Origin: a virus
Reading direction: 5' to 3' (one strand)
Length of the DNA stretch: 39,345 bases
IMG/VR virus record: IMGVR_UViG_3300031785_000016
Location: 1-39,345 of that record
Part shown: positions 24,311 to 32,199 of the stretch, one piece after another
Layout of the letters: the number at the start of each line of letters is the position of its first letter
Position numbering within the stretch: position 1 is the stretch's first letter
Notes under the pieces: model-generated
What the model saw: the letters and a program-made list of their open reading frames with translations, nothing else
Told to the model about the DNA's origin: nothing
Database searches by the model: none
Translations under genes and position numbers: made by a program

Positions 24311-24913
24311 ATGCCAATAGCAATCAACGGATCAGGAACATTAACAGGAATCTCGGTAGGAGGTTTGCCTGACGGAATAGTGGATGCAGATATGCTTGCT
24401 TCTAATGCTGTTACTGCTGGAAAATTAGCAAGTGGTGTTGGTGGTAAAATTCTACAAGTTGTTCAAACAGTTAAGAAAGATAAAACAACCATACAATCGA
24501 CAAGTTTAACTGATATTACAGGCATGAGTGTTACCATTACGCCTAGTTCATCTTCTAATAAAGTTCTAATTAGATATTCTCTTAGTATTTTTACAAATAA
24601 TCAATATTGGGCTATGCGTTTACTAAGAGGTAGTGATAGCACAATTTTTATTGGAGATCAAAACCCAAGTGCTACAAGTCAGACTAGAGGTTCTTTTGGT
24701 AGTTATATGCCATCTTATGTTGATGGAAGGACTGTAGTTCAAGAGCTTTTAGATTCTCCAAATACAACGTCTGCAACAACTTATAAATTACAAGCACATA
24801 CTCCGTATTCTTCTAGTTACATCATTGGTATTAATACTTCTCCAACGCAAGATAATTACACTTACATGACAAACTGTGTTTCTACAATAACAGCTATGGA
24901 GGTGGCCGCATAA
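24311..24913 (+). CDS. Fibre-associated protein, paralog 1
   Basis: Encodes 200 residues. The N-terminal helix-turn (DGIVDADMLASNAVTAGKLA) is typical of fibre proteins, followed by GKILQVVQTVKKDKT and a β-sandwich-like body (MSVTITPSSSSNKVLIRYSL). The end ITAMEVAA overlaps the ribosome-binding site and ATG of the next gene. Its body is paralogous to that of the next gene. Confidence 0.7.
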   Translation: MPIAINGSGTLTGISVGGLPDGIVDADMLASNAVTAGKLASGVGGKILQVVQTVKKDKTTIQSTSLTDITGMSVTITPSSSSNKVLIRYSLSIFTNNQYWAMRLLRGSDSTIFIGDQNPSATSQTRGSFGSYMPSYVDGRTVVQELLDSPNTTSATTYKLQAHTPYSSSYIIGINTSPTQDNYTYMTNCVSTITAMEVAA

Positions 24914-24919
24914 TGTCCA
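24895..24919 (+). repeat. MEVAA/ribosome-site repeat, copy 1
   Basis: TATGGAGGTGGCCGCATAAT plus GTCCA is nearly identical to 25530-25554. The GGAGG serves as a strong ribosome-binding site for the downstream ATG while encoding the C-terminal MEVAA of the upstream gene. Confidence 0.75.
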
Positions 24920-25548
24920 AGATTTCACTAAAACATTCAGGTGGTAATGTTGTTTCACTCAACTCTCCAACTTCCGCACCAACTTCTGCAGACGTAGCAT
25001 TTAAATTACCAAATGCTGACGGGACATCTGGACAAGTATTAAAAACAGATGGTTCTGGTAATTTAAGTTTTGGTGCTGATACTGGCGGTAAAATTCTTCA
25101 ATATAAAATAGTGAAAAAAACAGACGGAATATCTACAACTACAACATCACACCATGAAATAAGTAGCGATTTTCGTATAGAAATAACGCCTACTGCATCA
25201 AATACTACTATTGTTATTCAAGCTGAATTATCTATTGCAGATGCAGCGGGTTATACACGTAGTTTAAGAATTGTCAAAAATACAGCAAGTGATTTTTCTG
25301 GAACACAATCAGATTTTTCAAGTCCTGATGTTTATAATAATGATACTGATGGACACGTTGTTAGTTATATTAATACTGCAAATTCTTCTCCAATATCAAT
25401 GAGAGTTTTTGAAACATCAGGTAATACTACTGCTCGTACCTATGGTATAACTTGGTCAACATCAGGTGGAACTTTGTATCTCAATAGATGGAATAATACC
25501 AGTATGAACGCAATATCTACTTTTTCAGTTATGGAGGTGGCAGCTTAA
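24913..25548 (+). CDS. Fibre-associated protein, paralog 2
   Basis: Encodes 211 residues. It opens with a different stalk-like segment (SLKHSGGNVVSLNSPTSAPT and a TSGQVLKTDGSGNLSFGADT linker common in fibres). It then shares with its neighbour the GKILQ...KKT-D body, the ITPTASN strand and the C-terminal MEVAA. Start overlap with the previous stop and an embedded GGAGG indicate coupled translation. Confidence 0.7.
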   Translation: MSKISLKHSGGNVVSLNSPTSAPTSADVAFKLPNADGTSGQVLKTDGSGNLSFGADTGGKILQYKIVKKTDGISTTTTSHHEISSDFRIEITPTASNTTIVIQAELSIADAAGYTRSLRIVKNTASDFSGTQSDFSSPDVYNNDTDGHVVSYINTANSSPISMRVFETSGNTTARTYGITWSTSGGTLYLNRWNNTSMNAISTFSVMEVAA

Positions 25549-25554
25549 TGTCCA
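25530..25554 (+). repeat. MEVAA/ribosome-site repeat, copy 2
   Basis: Second copy of the 25-base element; differences from copy 1 are two bases in the Ala-Ala codons. The ATG it serves opens only a seven-codon frame (25548-25568). Confidence 0.75.
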
Positions 25555-25568
25555 TCTTTTATAATTAA
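25548..25568 (+). pseudogene. Six-residue remnant of a third paralog start
   Basis: ATG TCC ATC TTT TAT AAT TAA follows a perfect GGAGG site and resembles the start of paralog 2 (ATG TCC AAG ATT). It looks like the leftover 5' end of a deleted gene in this fibre cassette. Inference from position and the repeat. Confidence 0.35.
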
Positions 25569-25580
25569 GGAAAAACTATT

Positions 25581-25898
25581 ATGGCCTTAGATCACGAAGC
25601 TATTTACAAAAGTCACCCAACAGTCGTGTCTGTTGATGATGGTGCTGGAGCGTTTGATAAAGATGGTAAGTCTGTAACTCTTGACCAAAGTAAAATAGAT
25701 ACTGCAAGAACTGAAATTAACAAAGGTTTAGCTGATACTTTATACCAACGTCAAAGGACAGGTGAAGCTGGAACTACAGATACAATATATTTACCTCTGG
25801 CTCAACAATTAGACATGCAGTATTGGGACAGTGTAAATGGAACAACGACATGGAAAGATCACGTTGCTGCTGTAAAAGCTAAATATCCTAAGCCATGA
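25581..25898 (+). CDS. Small virion-associated hypothetical protein
   Basis: Encodes 105 residues, starting MALDHEAIYKSHPTVVSVDD. Proteins with this opening and a TLDQSKIDTARTEI segment are familiar from marine cyanophage tail regions. It overlaps the next gene by four bases (ATGA). Possibly a fibre accessory or assembly protein; function unproven. Confidence 0.65.
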   Translation: MALDHEAIYKSHPTVVSVDDGAGAFDKDGKSVTLDQSKIDTARTEINKGLADTLYQRQRTGEAGTTDTIYLPLAQQLDMQYWDSVNGTTTWKDHVAAVKAKYPKP

Positions 25899-26320
25899 GT
25901 ACACTAAAAGTCACTAATGTCGCACACGAAACAAGCACATTAAATACGCTTGTTTTTGATAATGGTGGTGGTTCTGGTAACGGAAGAGTTACTACAAAAG
26001 GAACTATTGGAGAAATAACTGCTGTCTCTTACGCATCTACAATTACATTAGATTTCAGAACTGGTAATAATTTTTCTACAACGCTTACTGGTAATGTCAC
26101 TATTGCCAACCCTTCAAACATTTCTGCTGGGCAAAGCGGTGTTCTAATAATTACACAAGATGGAACTGGAAGTAGAACCGCAGCTTTTGGTTCTTACTGG
26201 GATTTTTCAGATGGTACAGCACCTACACTTTCAACAGGAGCAAATGCAGTAGATGTTATAGCTTGGTTTGCTAGATCATCAACAAAAATATCTGCACAAT
26301 TCATCGGAAACTTTAGCTAA
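25895..26320 (+). CDS. Fibre-associated β-rich protein
   Basis: Encodes 141 residues. STLKVTNVAHETSTLNTLVF and the strand-rich core (LTGNVTIANPSNISAGQSGV, then LIITQDGTGSRTAAFGSYWD) are typical of marine phage fibre tips. It shares one base with the following large fibre gene. Confidence 0.68.
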   Translation: MSTLKVTNVAHETSTLNTLVFDNGGGSGNGRVTTKGTIGEITAVSYASTITLDFRTGNNFSTTLTGNVTIANPSNISAGQSGVLIITQDGTGSRTAAFGSYWDFSDGTAPTLSTGANAVDVIAWFARSSTKISAQFIGNFS

Positions 26321-29067
26321 TGAGCAGCTTTGGTAGTCCATCACCTTTCTTTCTAGCAGGGAAGAAGGCATACGAAGTAGAACGTAGTTTAAGGTTTAAT
26401 GATAATGATTCTGCTTATTTAAGAAAATCAGACTATGGAAGTCCTGATAGCAGTACAACTTTTACATTTTCTGCATGGATAAAAAGGGCTAATCTTGATG
26501 TATGGGTTCCTATAGCTGGTTCACATTCTGGATCTAACGCTTTTAATGTTTTTGGAATAAACCCACAAAACGAATTAGTGTGGAGAATGAGAAATTCCAG
26601 TAGTGTTGATGTAACCAGAATTGAAAGTGCAAATCTATTAAGAGATACTAGTGCTTGGTATCATGTATTACTGGAAAGAAATAGCACTTTATCAACAGCT
26701 GGAGACAGAGCAAAGTTATATATAAATGGAGTTAGAGTTACTGAGTTCGATCAAAATAATACTGATTCTCAAAATGATGGCTATAGAAGTGATTTCCTGC
26801 AAGATATAAATATTGGAAGGTATCAAGTCAATACTTCAACTATAAATTATGGTGATTTTTACCTTGCAGAATTTCATTATATAGATGGTCAAGCATATGA
26901 TCCTTCATATTTCACTGAAACAGACCCAATAACAGGTCAATTAATACCTAAAAAATATACAGGTGGTTATGGATCAAATGGGTTTTATTTAAATTTTTCA
27001 GACAATTCTGGAACAACTGCAACAACACTTGGCAAGGACTCTTCTGGTAATGGAAATAATTTTACACCAAATAATTTCGTAACTGGTGATGCTGTAAAAG
27101 ATAGTCCTACAAATAATTTTTGTACATACAATCCTTTAAATGCAAATAAAAACAGAGGTCAAGCCAGTTTTAGTCAAGGGAATTTAAGAATGACCTCAAC
27201 ATCAGGAAATAGAGGTTTTACAACTGGAACAATTAAAGCACAAGGTAAAATATATTTTGAAGTTCTTAATAAAAGCAATAGTGGTTTTGTGGGCATTGCT
27301 GATATAACTGGAAGTAATCATCAAAGTTTAGACTTTTATAACGGCACTCCAAGAATAGATGGTTCGGCACAAAGTAATACTGGACAATTCTCTTCTGGCG
27401 ATATAATGGGTGTAAAAGTTGATATAGATGCAAAAAGTATAGAATTTTTTAAAAATGGCTCCAGTGTTTTTTCTGCAACTTATACAACGGATGTAGAGTA
27501 CTTTCCTTTTATAGAAGATCCTTCTGGAGGAAGAAGCACAGATGCTATAGCAAATTTTGGACAAGATAGTTCATTTGCTGGAGAAAAAACAGCACAAGGA
27601 AATACAGATGCAAATGGCATTGGAGATTTTTATTATTCAGTTCCTAGCGGATATAAAGCAATATGTTCAGCAAACTTACCCGACCCAACAATACTGCTAC
27701 CTAATAAACATTTTGGAACTTTACTATGGACAGGTAATGCAACTGTAAGAACAATTTCTGATACTTCTCAGGTTAATTTTACACCTGATTGGGTTTGGGT
27801 AAAATCAAGAAGTGCTGGACATGACCATCAACTTACAGACTCAGTAAGAGGATCTTCAAAAGCACTTGCAGCTAATTTATCTGAACAAGAAATTGATTGG
27901 GATGTTTTATATAGTGGCAATAACAAAGGGATGGGAGACTATGTTAATGGTGGTTTTATATTGGATGATGATGGTAACAATGCTAGATATAATCAAAATT
28001 CACAAACTTATGTTGCATGGAACTGGAACGCTGGCGATACAGATGGCAAAACTTATGCAGTTACAGTTGTTTCTGACTCTGGTAATAAATATAGATTTGA
28101 TGGTTTTGGAACGTCTGCTGTAACTCTTGATCTTGCAGAAGGTGGAACTTATGTTTTTGATTGGTCAGATAGTTCAGCACAATCACATCCAATTAGATTT
28201 TCTACAACATCAGATGGCACACATGGAGGTGGTTCAGAATATACAACTGGTGTCACAAAAGACGATAGTGCATATAAAACAACAATAACTGTTGCTGCTT
28301 CTGCACCAACTCTTTATTATTATTGTCAAAACCACAGCGGGATGGGGGGTGCGATAAATACAAACTCAACTCTTGGATCAAGTAATTTTGATGGGTCAAT
28401 TCAATCTGTAGCAAAAGTAAATGCCTCGGCAGGGTTTTCCATAACTCGATACACAGGAACAGCAGCAAATGCAACTGTTGGTCATGGTTTAGGTGTTAAA
28501 CCTGATTCTGTGATATTAAAAAGGAGAACTGGTGGTGATTCTGATTGGATGGTTTTTCACAAAGATTTAGGAAATACAAAAAATATAAGACTTAATACAA
28601 CAAGTTCACAATATACAACTTCAAACATTTGGAATAATACTGACCCTACAAGTTCTGCTGTAAATATTGGTACAAGTAGTGCTGTGAATGGAAATGGAAG
28701 CACTTATGTAATGTACTGTTTCAGCGAAGTAGCATCATTTTCAAAATTCGGCTCGTACACAGGCAACGGATCAAGTGATGGCACGTTTGTTTTTACAGGT
28801 TTCAAACCAGCTTTTGTAATTTTCAAATATGCAAGTGGTTCAGCACAATGGAACATAAGAGATATAGCAAGAGATACAGACAATCCAACAGAAAAATATT
28901 TGCTTCCAAGTGATTCTGGAGCAGAAGGAACTTCTTCACATGAAATTGATTTTCTTTCAAATGGTTTTAAACATAGAGGTACAGGATCAGCATTTAATTC
29001 AAATGGAGGAACATACATTTATTTAGCTTTTGCGAGTTCACCTTTCAAAAATGCAAGGGCAAGGTAG
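26320..29067 (+). CDS. Large fibre/adhesin with lectin-like, SPRY-like and cupredoxin-like domains
   Basis: Encodes 915 residues, probably a receptor-binding or decoration fibre. Residues about 22-205 look like a LamG/concanavalin-like lectin (FTFSAWIKRANLDVWVPIAG, LYINGVRVTEF, GDFYLAEFHYIDGQAYDPS). About 265-425 resemble a SPRY domain (KIYFEVLNKSNSGFVGIAD, GVKVDIDAKSIEFFKNG). Residues 465-565 and 690-910 share units of the type FTPDWVWVKSRSAG/VKPDSVILKRRTGG. Between them, about 576-685, lies a cupredoxin-like insert with H623, C669, H672 and M675 in type 1 copper positions. All domain calls are by eye. Confidence 0.78.
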   Translation: MSSFGSPSPFFLAGKKAYEVERSLRFNDNDSAYLRKSDYGSPDSSTTFTFSAWIKRANLDVWVPIAGSHSGSNAFNVFGINPQNELVWRMRNSSSVDVTRIESANLLRDTSAWYHVLLERNSTLSTAGDRAKLYINGVRVTEFDQNNTDSQNDGYRSDFLQDINIGRYQVNTSTINYGDFYLAEFHYIDGQAYDPSYFTETDPITGQLIPKKYTGGYGSNGFYLNFSDNSGTTATTLGKDSSGNGNNFTPNNFVTGDAVKDSPTNNFCTYNPLNANKNRGQASFSQGNLRMTSTSGNRGFTTGTIKAQGKIYFEVLNKSNSGFVGIADITGSNHQSLDFYNGTPRIDGSAQSNTGQFSSGDIMGVKVDIDAKSIEFFKNGSSVFSATYTTDVEYFPFIEDPSGGRSTDAIANFGQDSSFAGEKTAQGNTDANGIGDFYYSVPSGYKAICSANLPDPTILLPNKHFGTLLWTGNATVRTISDTSQVNFTPDWVWVKSRSAGHDHQLTDSVRGSSKALAANLSEQEIDWDVLYSGNNKGMGDYVNGGFILDDDGNNARYNQNSQTYVAWNWNAGDTDGKTYAVTVVSDSGNKYRFDGFGTSAVTLDLAEGGTYVFDWSDSSAQSHPIRFSTTSDGTHGGGSEYTTGVTKDDSAYKTTITVAASAPTLYYYCQNHSGMGGAINTNSTLGSSNFDGSIQSVAKVNASAGFSITRYTGTAANATVGHGLGVKPDSVILKRRTGGDSDWMVFHKDLGNTKNIRLNTTSSQYTTSNIWNNTDPTSSAVNIGTSSAVNGNGSTYVMYCFSEVASFSKFGSYTGNGSSDGTFVFTGFKPAFVIFKYASGSAQWNIRDIARDTDNPTEKYLLPSDSGAEGTSSHEIDFLSNGFKHRGTGSAFNSNGGTYIYLAFASSPFKNARAR

Positions 29068-29075
29068 TATATAGA
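29065..29075 (+). promoter_or_regulatory. TARTATA motif (second exact copy of TAGTATATAGA)
   Basis: Starts at the fibre stop codon and is identical over 11 bases to 11839-11849. The next ATG (29077) is only nine bases beyond the TATA, so if it is a promoter it would serve a gene further on or give a leaderless start. Confidence 0.3.
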
Positions 29076-29076
29076 T

Positions 29077-29622
29077 ATGGCTTTTAAATTAGACGGATCA
29101 CCCTTAGCTATTGATGTTGCATTTAAAACATCTGATGGAACACAGTACCCTGCTAACTGGTTAAGACTTGCTAGTGCTGATGAAAAAGCAGCTTTAAAAA
29201 TTACAGAGGTTGCTGATTCTCCGACATATGATTCACGTTTTTATTGGGGTGATGGAACTGCAAAAACTCTTACAGATACAAATGAAGTTGATGAAAATGG
29301 CGATCCAGTATTAGATGAGAATGGAGATCAGGTTGTTACTTTAGGTGTCAAATCAGTACTAAAAGCACAGGAAAAAGCAACTGCTGGTAGTTTGTTAGCT
29401 AAATATGATTGGTACGTTGTAAGAAAAGCAGAAAAATCTACTGCAATACCAACAGCAATTACAACTTATCGTGATGGTGTAAGAACTGCTTGTGATACAA
29501 GAGAAAAAGAAATTGATGCCTGTAAAGATACAGCAGCTTTAGTTACTCTTTACGGATCAACAGAAAAAGATGGTGTTTTTACACCAAACATGACACAATA
29601 TCCAGACGATCCTAACGATTAG
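29077..29622 (+). CDS. Hypothetical protein at the end of the fibre operon
   Basis: Encodes 181 residues (MAFKLDGSPLAIDVAFKTSD...). The motif YPANWLRLASADEKAALKIT and a helical C-terminal half with TTYRDGVRTACDTREKEIDA resemble small proteins encoded beside fibre genes in marine phages, some related to DUF4376. Possibly a fibre assembly helper. An acidic repeat-like loop (DENGDPVLDENGDQ) is noteworthy. Confidence 0.65.
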   Translation: MAFKLDGSPLAIDVAFKTSDGTQYPANWLRLASADEKAALKITEVADSPTYDSRFYWGDGTAKTLTDTNEVDENGDPVLDENGDQVVTLGVKSVLKAQEKATAGSLLAKYDWYVVRKAEKSTAIPTAITTYRDGVRTACDTREKEIDACKDTAALVTLYGSTEKDGVFTPNMTQYPDDPND

Positions 29623-29746
29623 ATTCTTGCATTTGTCTAGTCATATAACTAGAAATTAGATATAAGGGTGCAATACTAGGAATAATTATTAAAAAGGATA
29701 TAATTAAAGTGTGAGAAATTGCTCTTAGTATTGCTTCTTTAACCAT
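29612..29746 (-). CDS. Small single-span membrane protein (antisense)
   Basis: Encodes 44 residues: MVKEAILRAISHTLIISFLI, then IIPSIAPLYLISSYMTRQMQ and a polar end. A hydrophobic span of about 20 residues follows a basic N-terminus. The ATG and the ATG of the plus-strand gene at 29745 share the sequence CATG, and the 3' end overlaps the previous gene by 11 bases. It fills the otherwise empty interval 29623-29744. Holin-like size, but no evidence of that function. Confidence 0.5.
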   Translation of the reverse strand: MVKEAILRAISHTLIISFLIIIPSIAPLYLISSYMTRQMQESNR

Positions 29747-29975
29747 GTTTCAAAAAATTTGTCAGATAGCTTCATTGTTGTCGCTTTTTCTAACCTTGTC
29801 AATGTTGGGCGGTGGATACTATGCTTTTCGTTTTGTGACTAGCGAGCAGTTCAAGGCTAGGGTCATGAATGAGATTCTTGATAACGTATCTGGAATAATG
29901 CCCAAAGTATTAGACAATGCTTTGCCAGACATGACAGGGCCAACAGTTCCAGAATATATAAAGCCTAAGAGTTGA
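29745..29975 (+). CDS. Membrane-anchored hypothetical protein
   Basis: Encodes 76 residues with one membrane span at about 8-31 (IASLLSLFLTLSMLGGGYYA) and a mostly extramembrane C-terminal part ending GPTVPEYIKPKS. Related short anchors with TGP-VP endings occur in cyanophages from memory, followed by a Pro-rich partner as here. The stop overlaps the next ATG. Role unknown; may belong to lysis or envelope functions. Confidence 0.65.
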   Translation: MFQKICQIASLLSLFLTLSMLGGGYYAFRFVTSEQFKARVMNEILDNVSGIMPKVLDNALPDMTGPTVPEYIKPKS

Positions 29976-30625
29976 TGGAGATACCAGAAATAGGTATCAA
30001 ACAAATAAATGTTCCAGAAATTTATATACCTGAGATATACAGGCCAGATCCTGTATTGCCTGTAATAACAAATTTAGAAATAGATGTTGTTGGTTGTACA
30101 TATCAGCACAGAGATATAAAAAATACTGGTAATACACAGCTTTTGCTTGATGACCCAAACGGCGTGTTTTTGACTTGTGGAGAATCTTTGTTTCCTAGCT
30201 TTTACCCTATTGATTACAGACCAGATCAGTTGGTGATTACGGAAGATTTGCCAATAACAAATGATGCCCCACCTATGCCAGAGACAGATATTCCAAAGAC
30301 TGAAACACCAAAAGAAAAAGAAGAAATAAAAGTAGAACCATGTCCACCAAAAGATGCACCATTTATGGCTGGTGATTACAGAAATGATAAAAAAATACAG
30401 AGATTGGTAAAATATGAAAAAACTATAGGAGGCTCCTGTGATCCGATCTGGGAAGATGTACCATTCCGAGAGAGTTTTATTGGTACTCCTGAGGTTCTCG
30501 TTTCTACTGCTATTATCGGTCTGGTTGCTGGTGGGTCTGCGGCTCTTGTCCCTATAATTCAAGGGATTGCGAAGAGTGCCATGAAACAATTAGGCAAGCG
30601 TTTTTCTAAAAAAGACAAGGTATAA
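29975..30625 (+). CDS. Pro-rich protein with C-terminal membrane segment
   Basis: Encodes 216 residues; the ATG overlaps the previous stop (TGATG), preferred over a TTG one codon earlier. The N-terminus contains repeated (V/I)PEI units (INVPEIYIPEIYRPD). The middle is Pro/Glu/Lys-rich with Cys residues, and a Gly/Ala hydrophobic stretch (VSTAIIGLVAGGSAALVPII) precedes a Lys-rich end. Similar proteins occur in T4-like and other cyanophages from memory, always of unknown function. Confidence 0.65.
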   Translation: MEIPEIGIKQINVPEIYIPEIYRPDPVLPVITNLEIDVVGCTYQHRDIKNTGNTQLLLDDPNGVFLTCGESLFPSFYPIDYRPDQLVITEDLPITNDAPPMPETDIPKTETPKEKEEIKVEPCPPKDAPFMAGDYRNDKKIQRLVKYEKTIGGSCDPIWEDVPFRESFIGTPEVLVSTAIIGLVAGGSAALVPIIQGIAKSAMKQLGKRFSKKDKV

Positions 30626-30648
30626 ACATAAGCAAAAGATTTTACAAG

Positions 30649-30683
30649 CCCTTTACAGGCGATTTAAATGCCCTATTTTTTTT
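30649..30683 (+). terminator. Candidate Rho-independent terminator of the late operon
   Basis: AGGCGAT-TTAA-ATGCCCT forms an imperfect stem (one bulge) and is followed by eight T at 30676-30683. It lies just past the last plus-strand late gene and overlaps the 3' end of the convergent gene. Confidence 0.45.
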
Positions 30684-31386
30684 CGATTTTGTGAGTATGA
30701 GGCAAAACTTGGTTTGGTAAGGGAATAAGCTTAACATCTTTACAAGTGACAGCGTGTTCACCTGTCAGCACCACTCCGAGTTTAGCTTGTTTACCACATA
30801 CCTCTAGCCTATACAAGGCCATTTCTAATTTTGTTTTTTTGATTAACAACTCCTGAGCTTCGATATTTACAGCCGCAGCTTTTTTGCAAAGCTCCCCACC
30901 ATTACCCAAAGGAATATTAAATTGCATAGATATTCCATAATTTAAGTTGTAATTATCTTTTTCAAATCTTGGTGTTTCTTGTACATATTTGACCTCACCT
31001 GTATCCTCGTCATAAATATTCTGTCTTGTAACGTATTCTGTAGGGCGGTTAAATGACCACGCATCTGTCAAATAAGGAGTTATAGTTAAACTGGGCGAGG
31101 TGCAAACAATCCCTTGACTGTAGCGATTCTGGGGCAAGCTGGAGGGAGTTATCATTGTGGCGTTGTTATTGACTACCCCTTGAGCATTTGATGAGGGTGA
31201 GGCAACAGTTGTATTTGCTAAAACTTTTGCAGGGCTTAGAAATAAAATTATTGCCCAAAGACAGAGGTTGTTTCTGTGGTTGTAGTTGTTGTAATTGTTC
31301 GATTTATTGTAGTTACGTTGGAAAGGCCAGCACCTTGCAAAGATTCCACCAATGAAAAACTTTGACCAGCGTTTACTATTTTCCAT
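30673..31386 (-). CDS. Exported Cys-containing protein of the secreted cassette
   Basis: The frame gives 237 residues, but the first 46 overlap the previous gene. A signal peptide-like core LCLWAIILFLSPAKVLA ends near residue 57, and the mature part begins NTTVASPSS. No ATG, GTG or TTG lies just before that core, so the start may be ATG 31386 (long leader), a rare ATA/ATT codon near 31250, or reinitiation. The mature part has four Cys (YSQGIVC, GELCKKAA, RLEVCGKQ, AVTCKDV), a helical segment and a His-containing tail (HTHKIEKK). This matches a protein recurrent in cyanophages by memory. Probably periplasmic; function unknown. Confidence 0.6.
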   Translation of the reverse strand: MENSKRWSKFFIGGIFARCWPFQRNYNKSNNYNNYNHRNNLCLWAIILFLSPAKVLANTTVASPSSNAQGVVNNNATMITPSSLPQNRYSQGIVCTSPSLTITPYLTDAWSFNRPTEYVTRQNIYDEDTGEVKYVQETPRFEKDNYNLNYGISMQFNIPLGNGGELCKKAAAVNIEAQELLIKKTKLEMALYRLEVCGKQAKLGVVLTGEHAVTCKDVKLIPLPNQVLPHTHKIEKK

Positions 31387-31685
31387 CTTGGCACAGCCTC
31401 AAGTTCTGGACTTGTCCAACTAAACTGAACACCATTAAGAGTTTGAGTTGTTCCAGTAACTGTCGAAGGGTTGATATAACCATTAAGGTCTGCTGATTCA
31501 ATATTGTGACCTGATGCTGAATATGAAAATCCAGAATTGTATTGGTGCGAAGTGATTGTCTCATTAATTACTGATTGCGAAGTAGAACTCTGAGTACTAG
31601 AACCAGACCTAAACTGGGGGACTACAGGTGTGGCAAGGGTTCTCAGAGGTAGTAGTAATATTAATGATAACCAAAATCTAGTCAA
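31248..31685 (-). CDS. Exported protein of the secreted cassette (second)
   Basis: I choose the TTG at 31685 (145 residues). It overlaps the previous stop by eight bases and is followed at once by a signal peptide (TRFWLSLILLLPLRTLA, then TPVVPQFRSG). The track's longer frame to 31760 would put 25 residues in front of the signal sequence. The mature part is Ser/Thr-rich, with SGFSYSASGHNIESAD and NAGQSFSLVESLQGAG, and ends in a Thr-rich tail before TSVFGQ. It shares motifs with the next gene upstream (31678-32199). Confidence 0.62.
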   Translation of the reverse strand: MTRFWLSLILLLPLRTLATPVVPQFRSGSSTQSSTSQSVINETITSHQYNSGFSYSASGHNIESADLNGYINPSTVTGTTQTLNGVQFSWTSPELEAVPRWKIVNAGQSFSLVESLQGAGLSNVTTINRTITTTTTTETTSVFGQ

Positions 31686-32199
31686 TTTCAATCTGAACAG
31701 TAGTTGAAGCAATGCAGCTAGTACCAGAACCAAATGCTCCAGAGCAAGAATGAACCCCACTAGATAAACTGCTTATACTTCCAGAACCTAAAGTCCCCCC
31801 AGAAATAACTGTTGTTTGTCCACCTAATATTGGAAGAGTTGCTATGCCGCTTGATGGAGTGATTGCTGATTGTGTTACGTCACCAGCTTGATATGACTCC
31901 GATAGTGAGAACGCTGATCCAGCAGTTGTAACCGATTTATTTGTATTTACCAAAGCTGGAACTCCATTGCTTAAGCTGCCAAGATTTAGGCCACCTATCC
32001 CATTTGTCACCACACTATCCCCTGTTCCTGTAGAAGTAGTAATATTATTTCCACTTATAGAGTATGAACTAGGGGCGGCATTTGTAATCACATAAGGAGA
32101 GTCAATAGAAATCTGTGCAGAGGTCACATATTTGGCCGTTATATCAGCAAAGGCACTAGACGGAGAAAGAAAGATTATAAATGGAATTAGTTTTTTCAT
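31678..32199 (-). CDS. Exported protein of the secreted cassette (first)
   Basis: Encodes 173 residues with a clear Sec signal peptide (MKKLIPFIIFLSPSSAFA, cleavage before DITAKY). The mature part is Ser/Thr/Gly-rich and β-prone, with SSYSISGNNITTSTG, AGSAFSLSESYQAGD and two late Cys (HSCSGAF, GTSCIAS). It resembles a family in T4-like cyanophages that I know only as hypothetical. The ATG overlaps the stop of the membrane protein gene upstream (32196-32438). Likely surface or periplasmic. Confidence 0.7.
   Translation of the reverse strand: MKKLIPFIIFLSPSSAFADITAKYVTSAQISIDSPYVITNAAPSSYSISGNNITTSTGTGDSVVTNGIGGLNLGSLSNGVPALVNTNKSVTTAGSAFSLSESYQAGDVTQSAITPSSGIATLPILGGQTTVISGGTLGSGSISSLSSGVHSCSGAFGSGTSCIASTTVQIEID

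Noticed and set aside
30074-30589. Minus-strand frame of 171 codons
   Set aside because: Antisense to the Pro-rich membrane gene; Trp/Phe-rich composition unlike a real protein.
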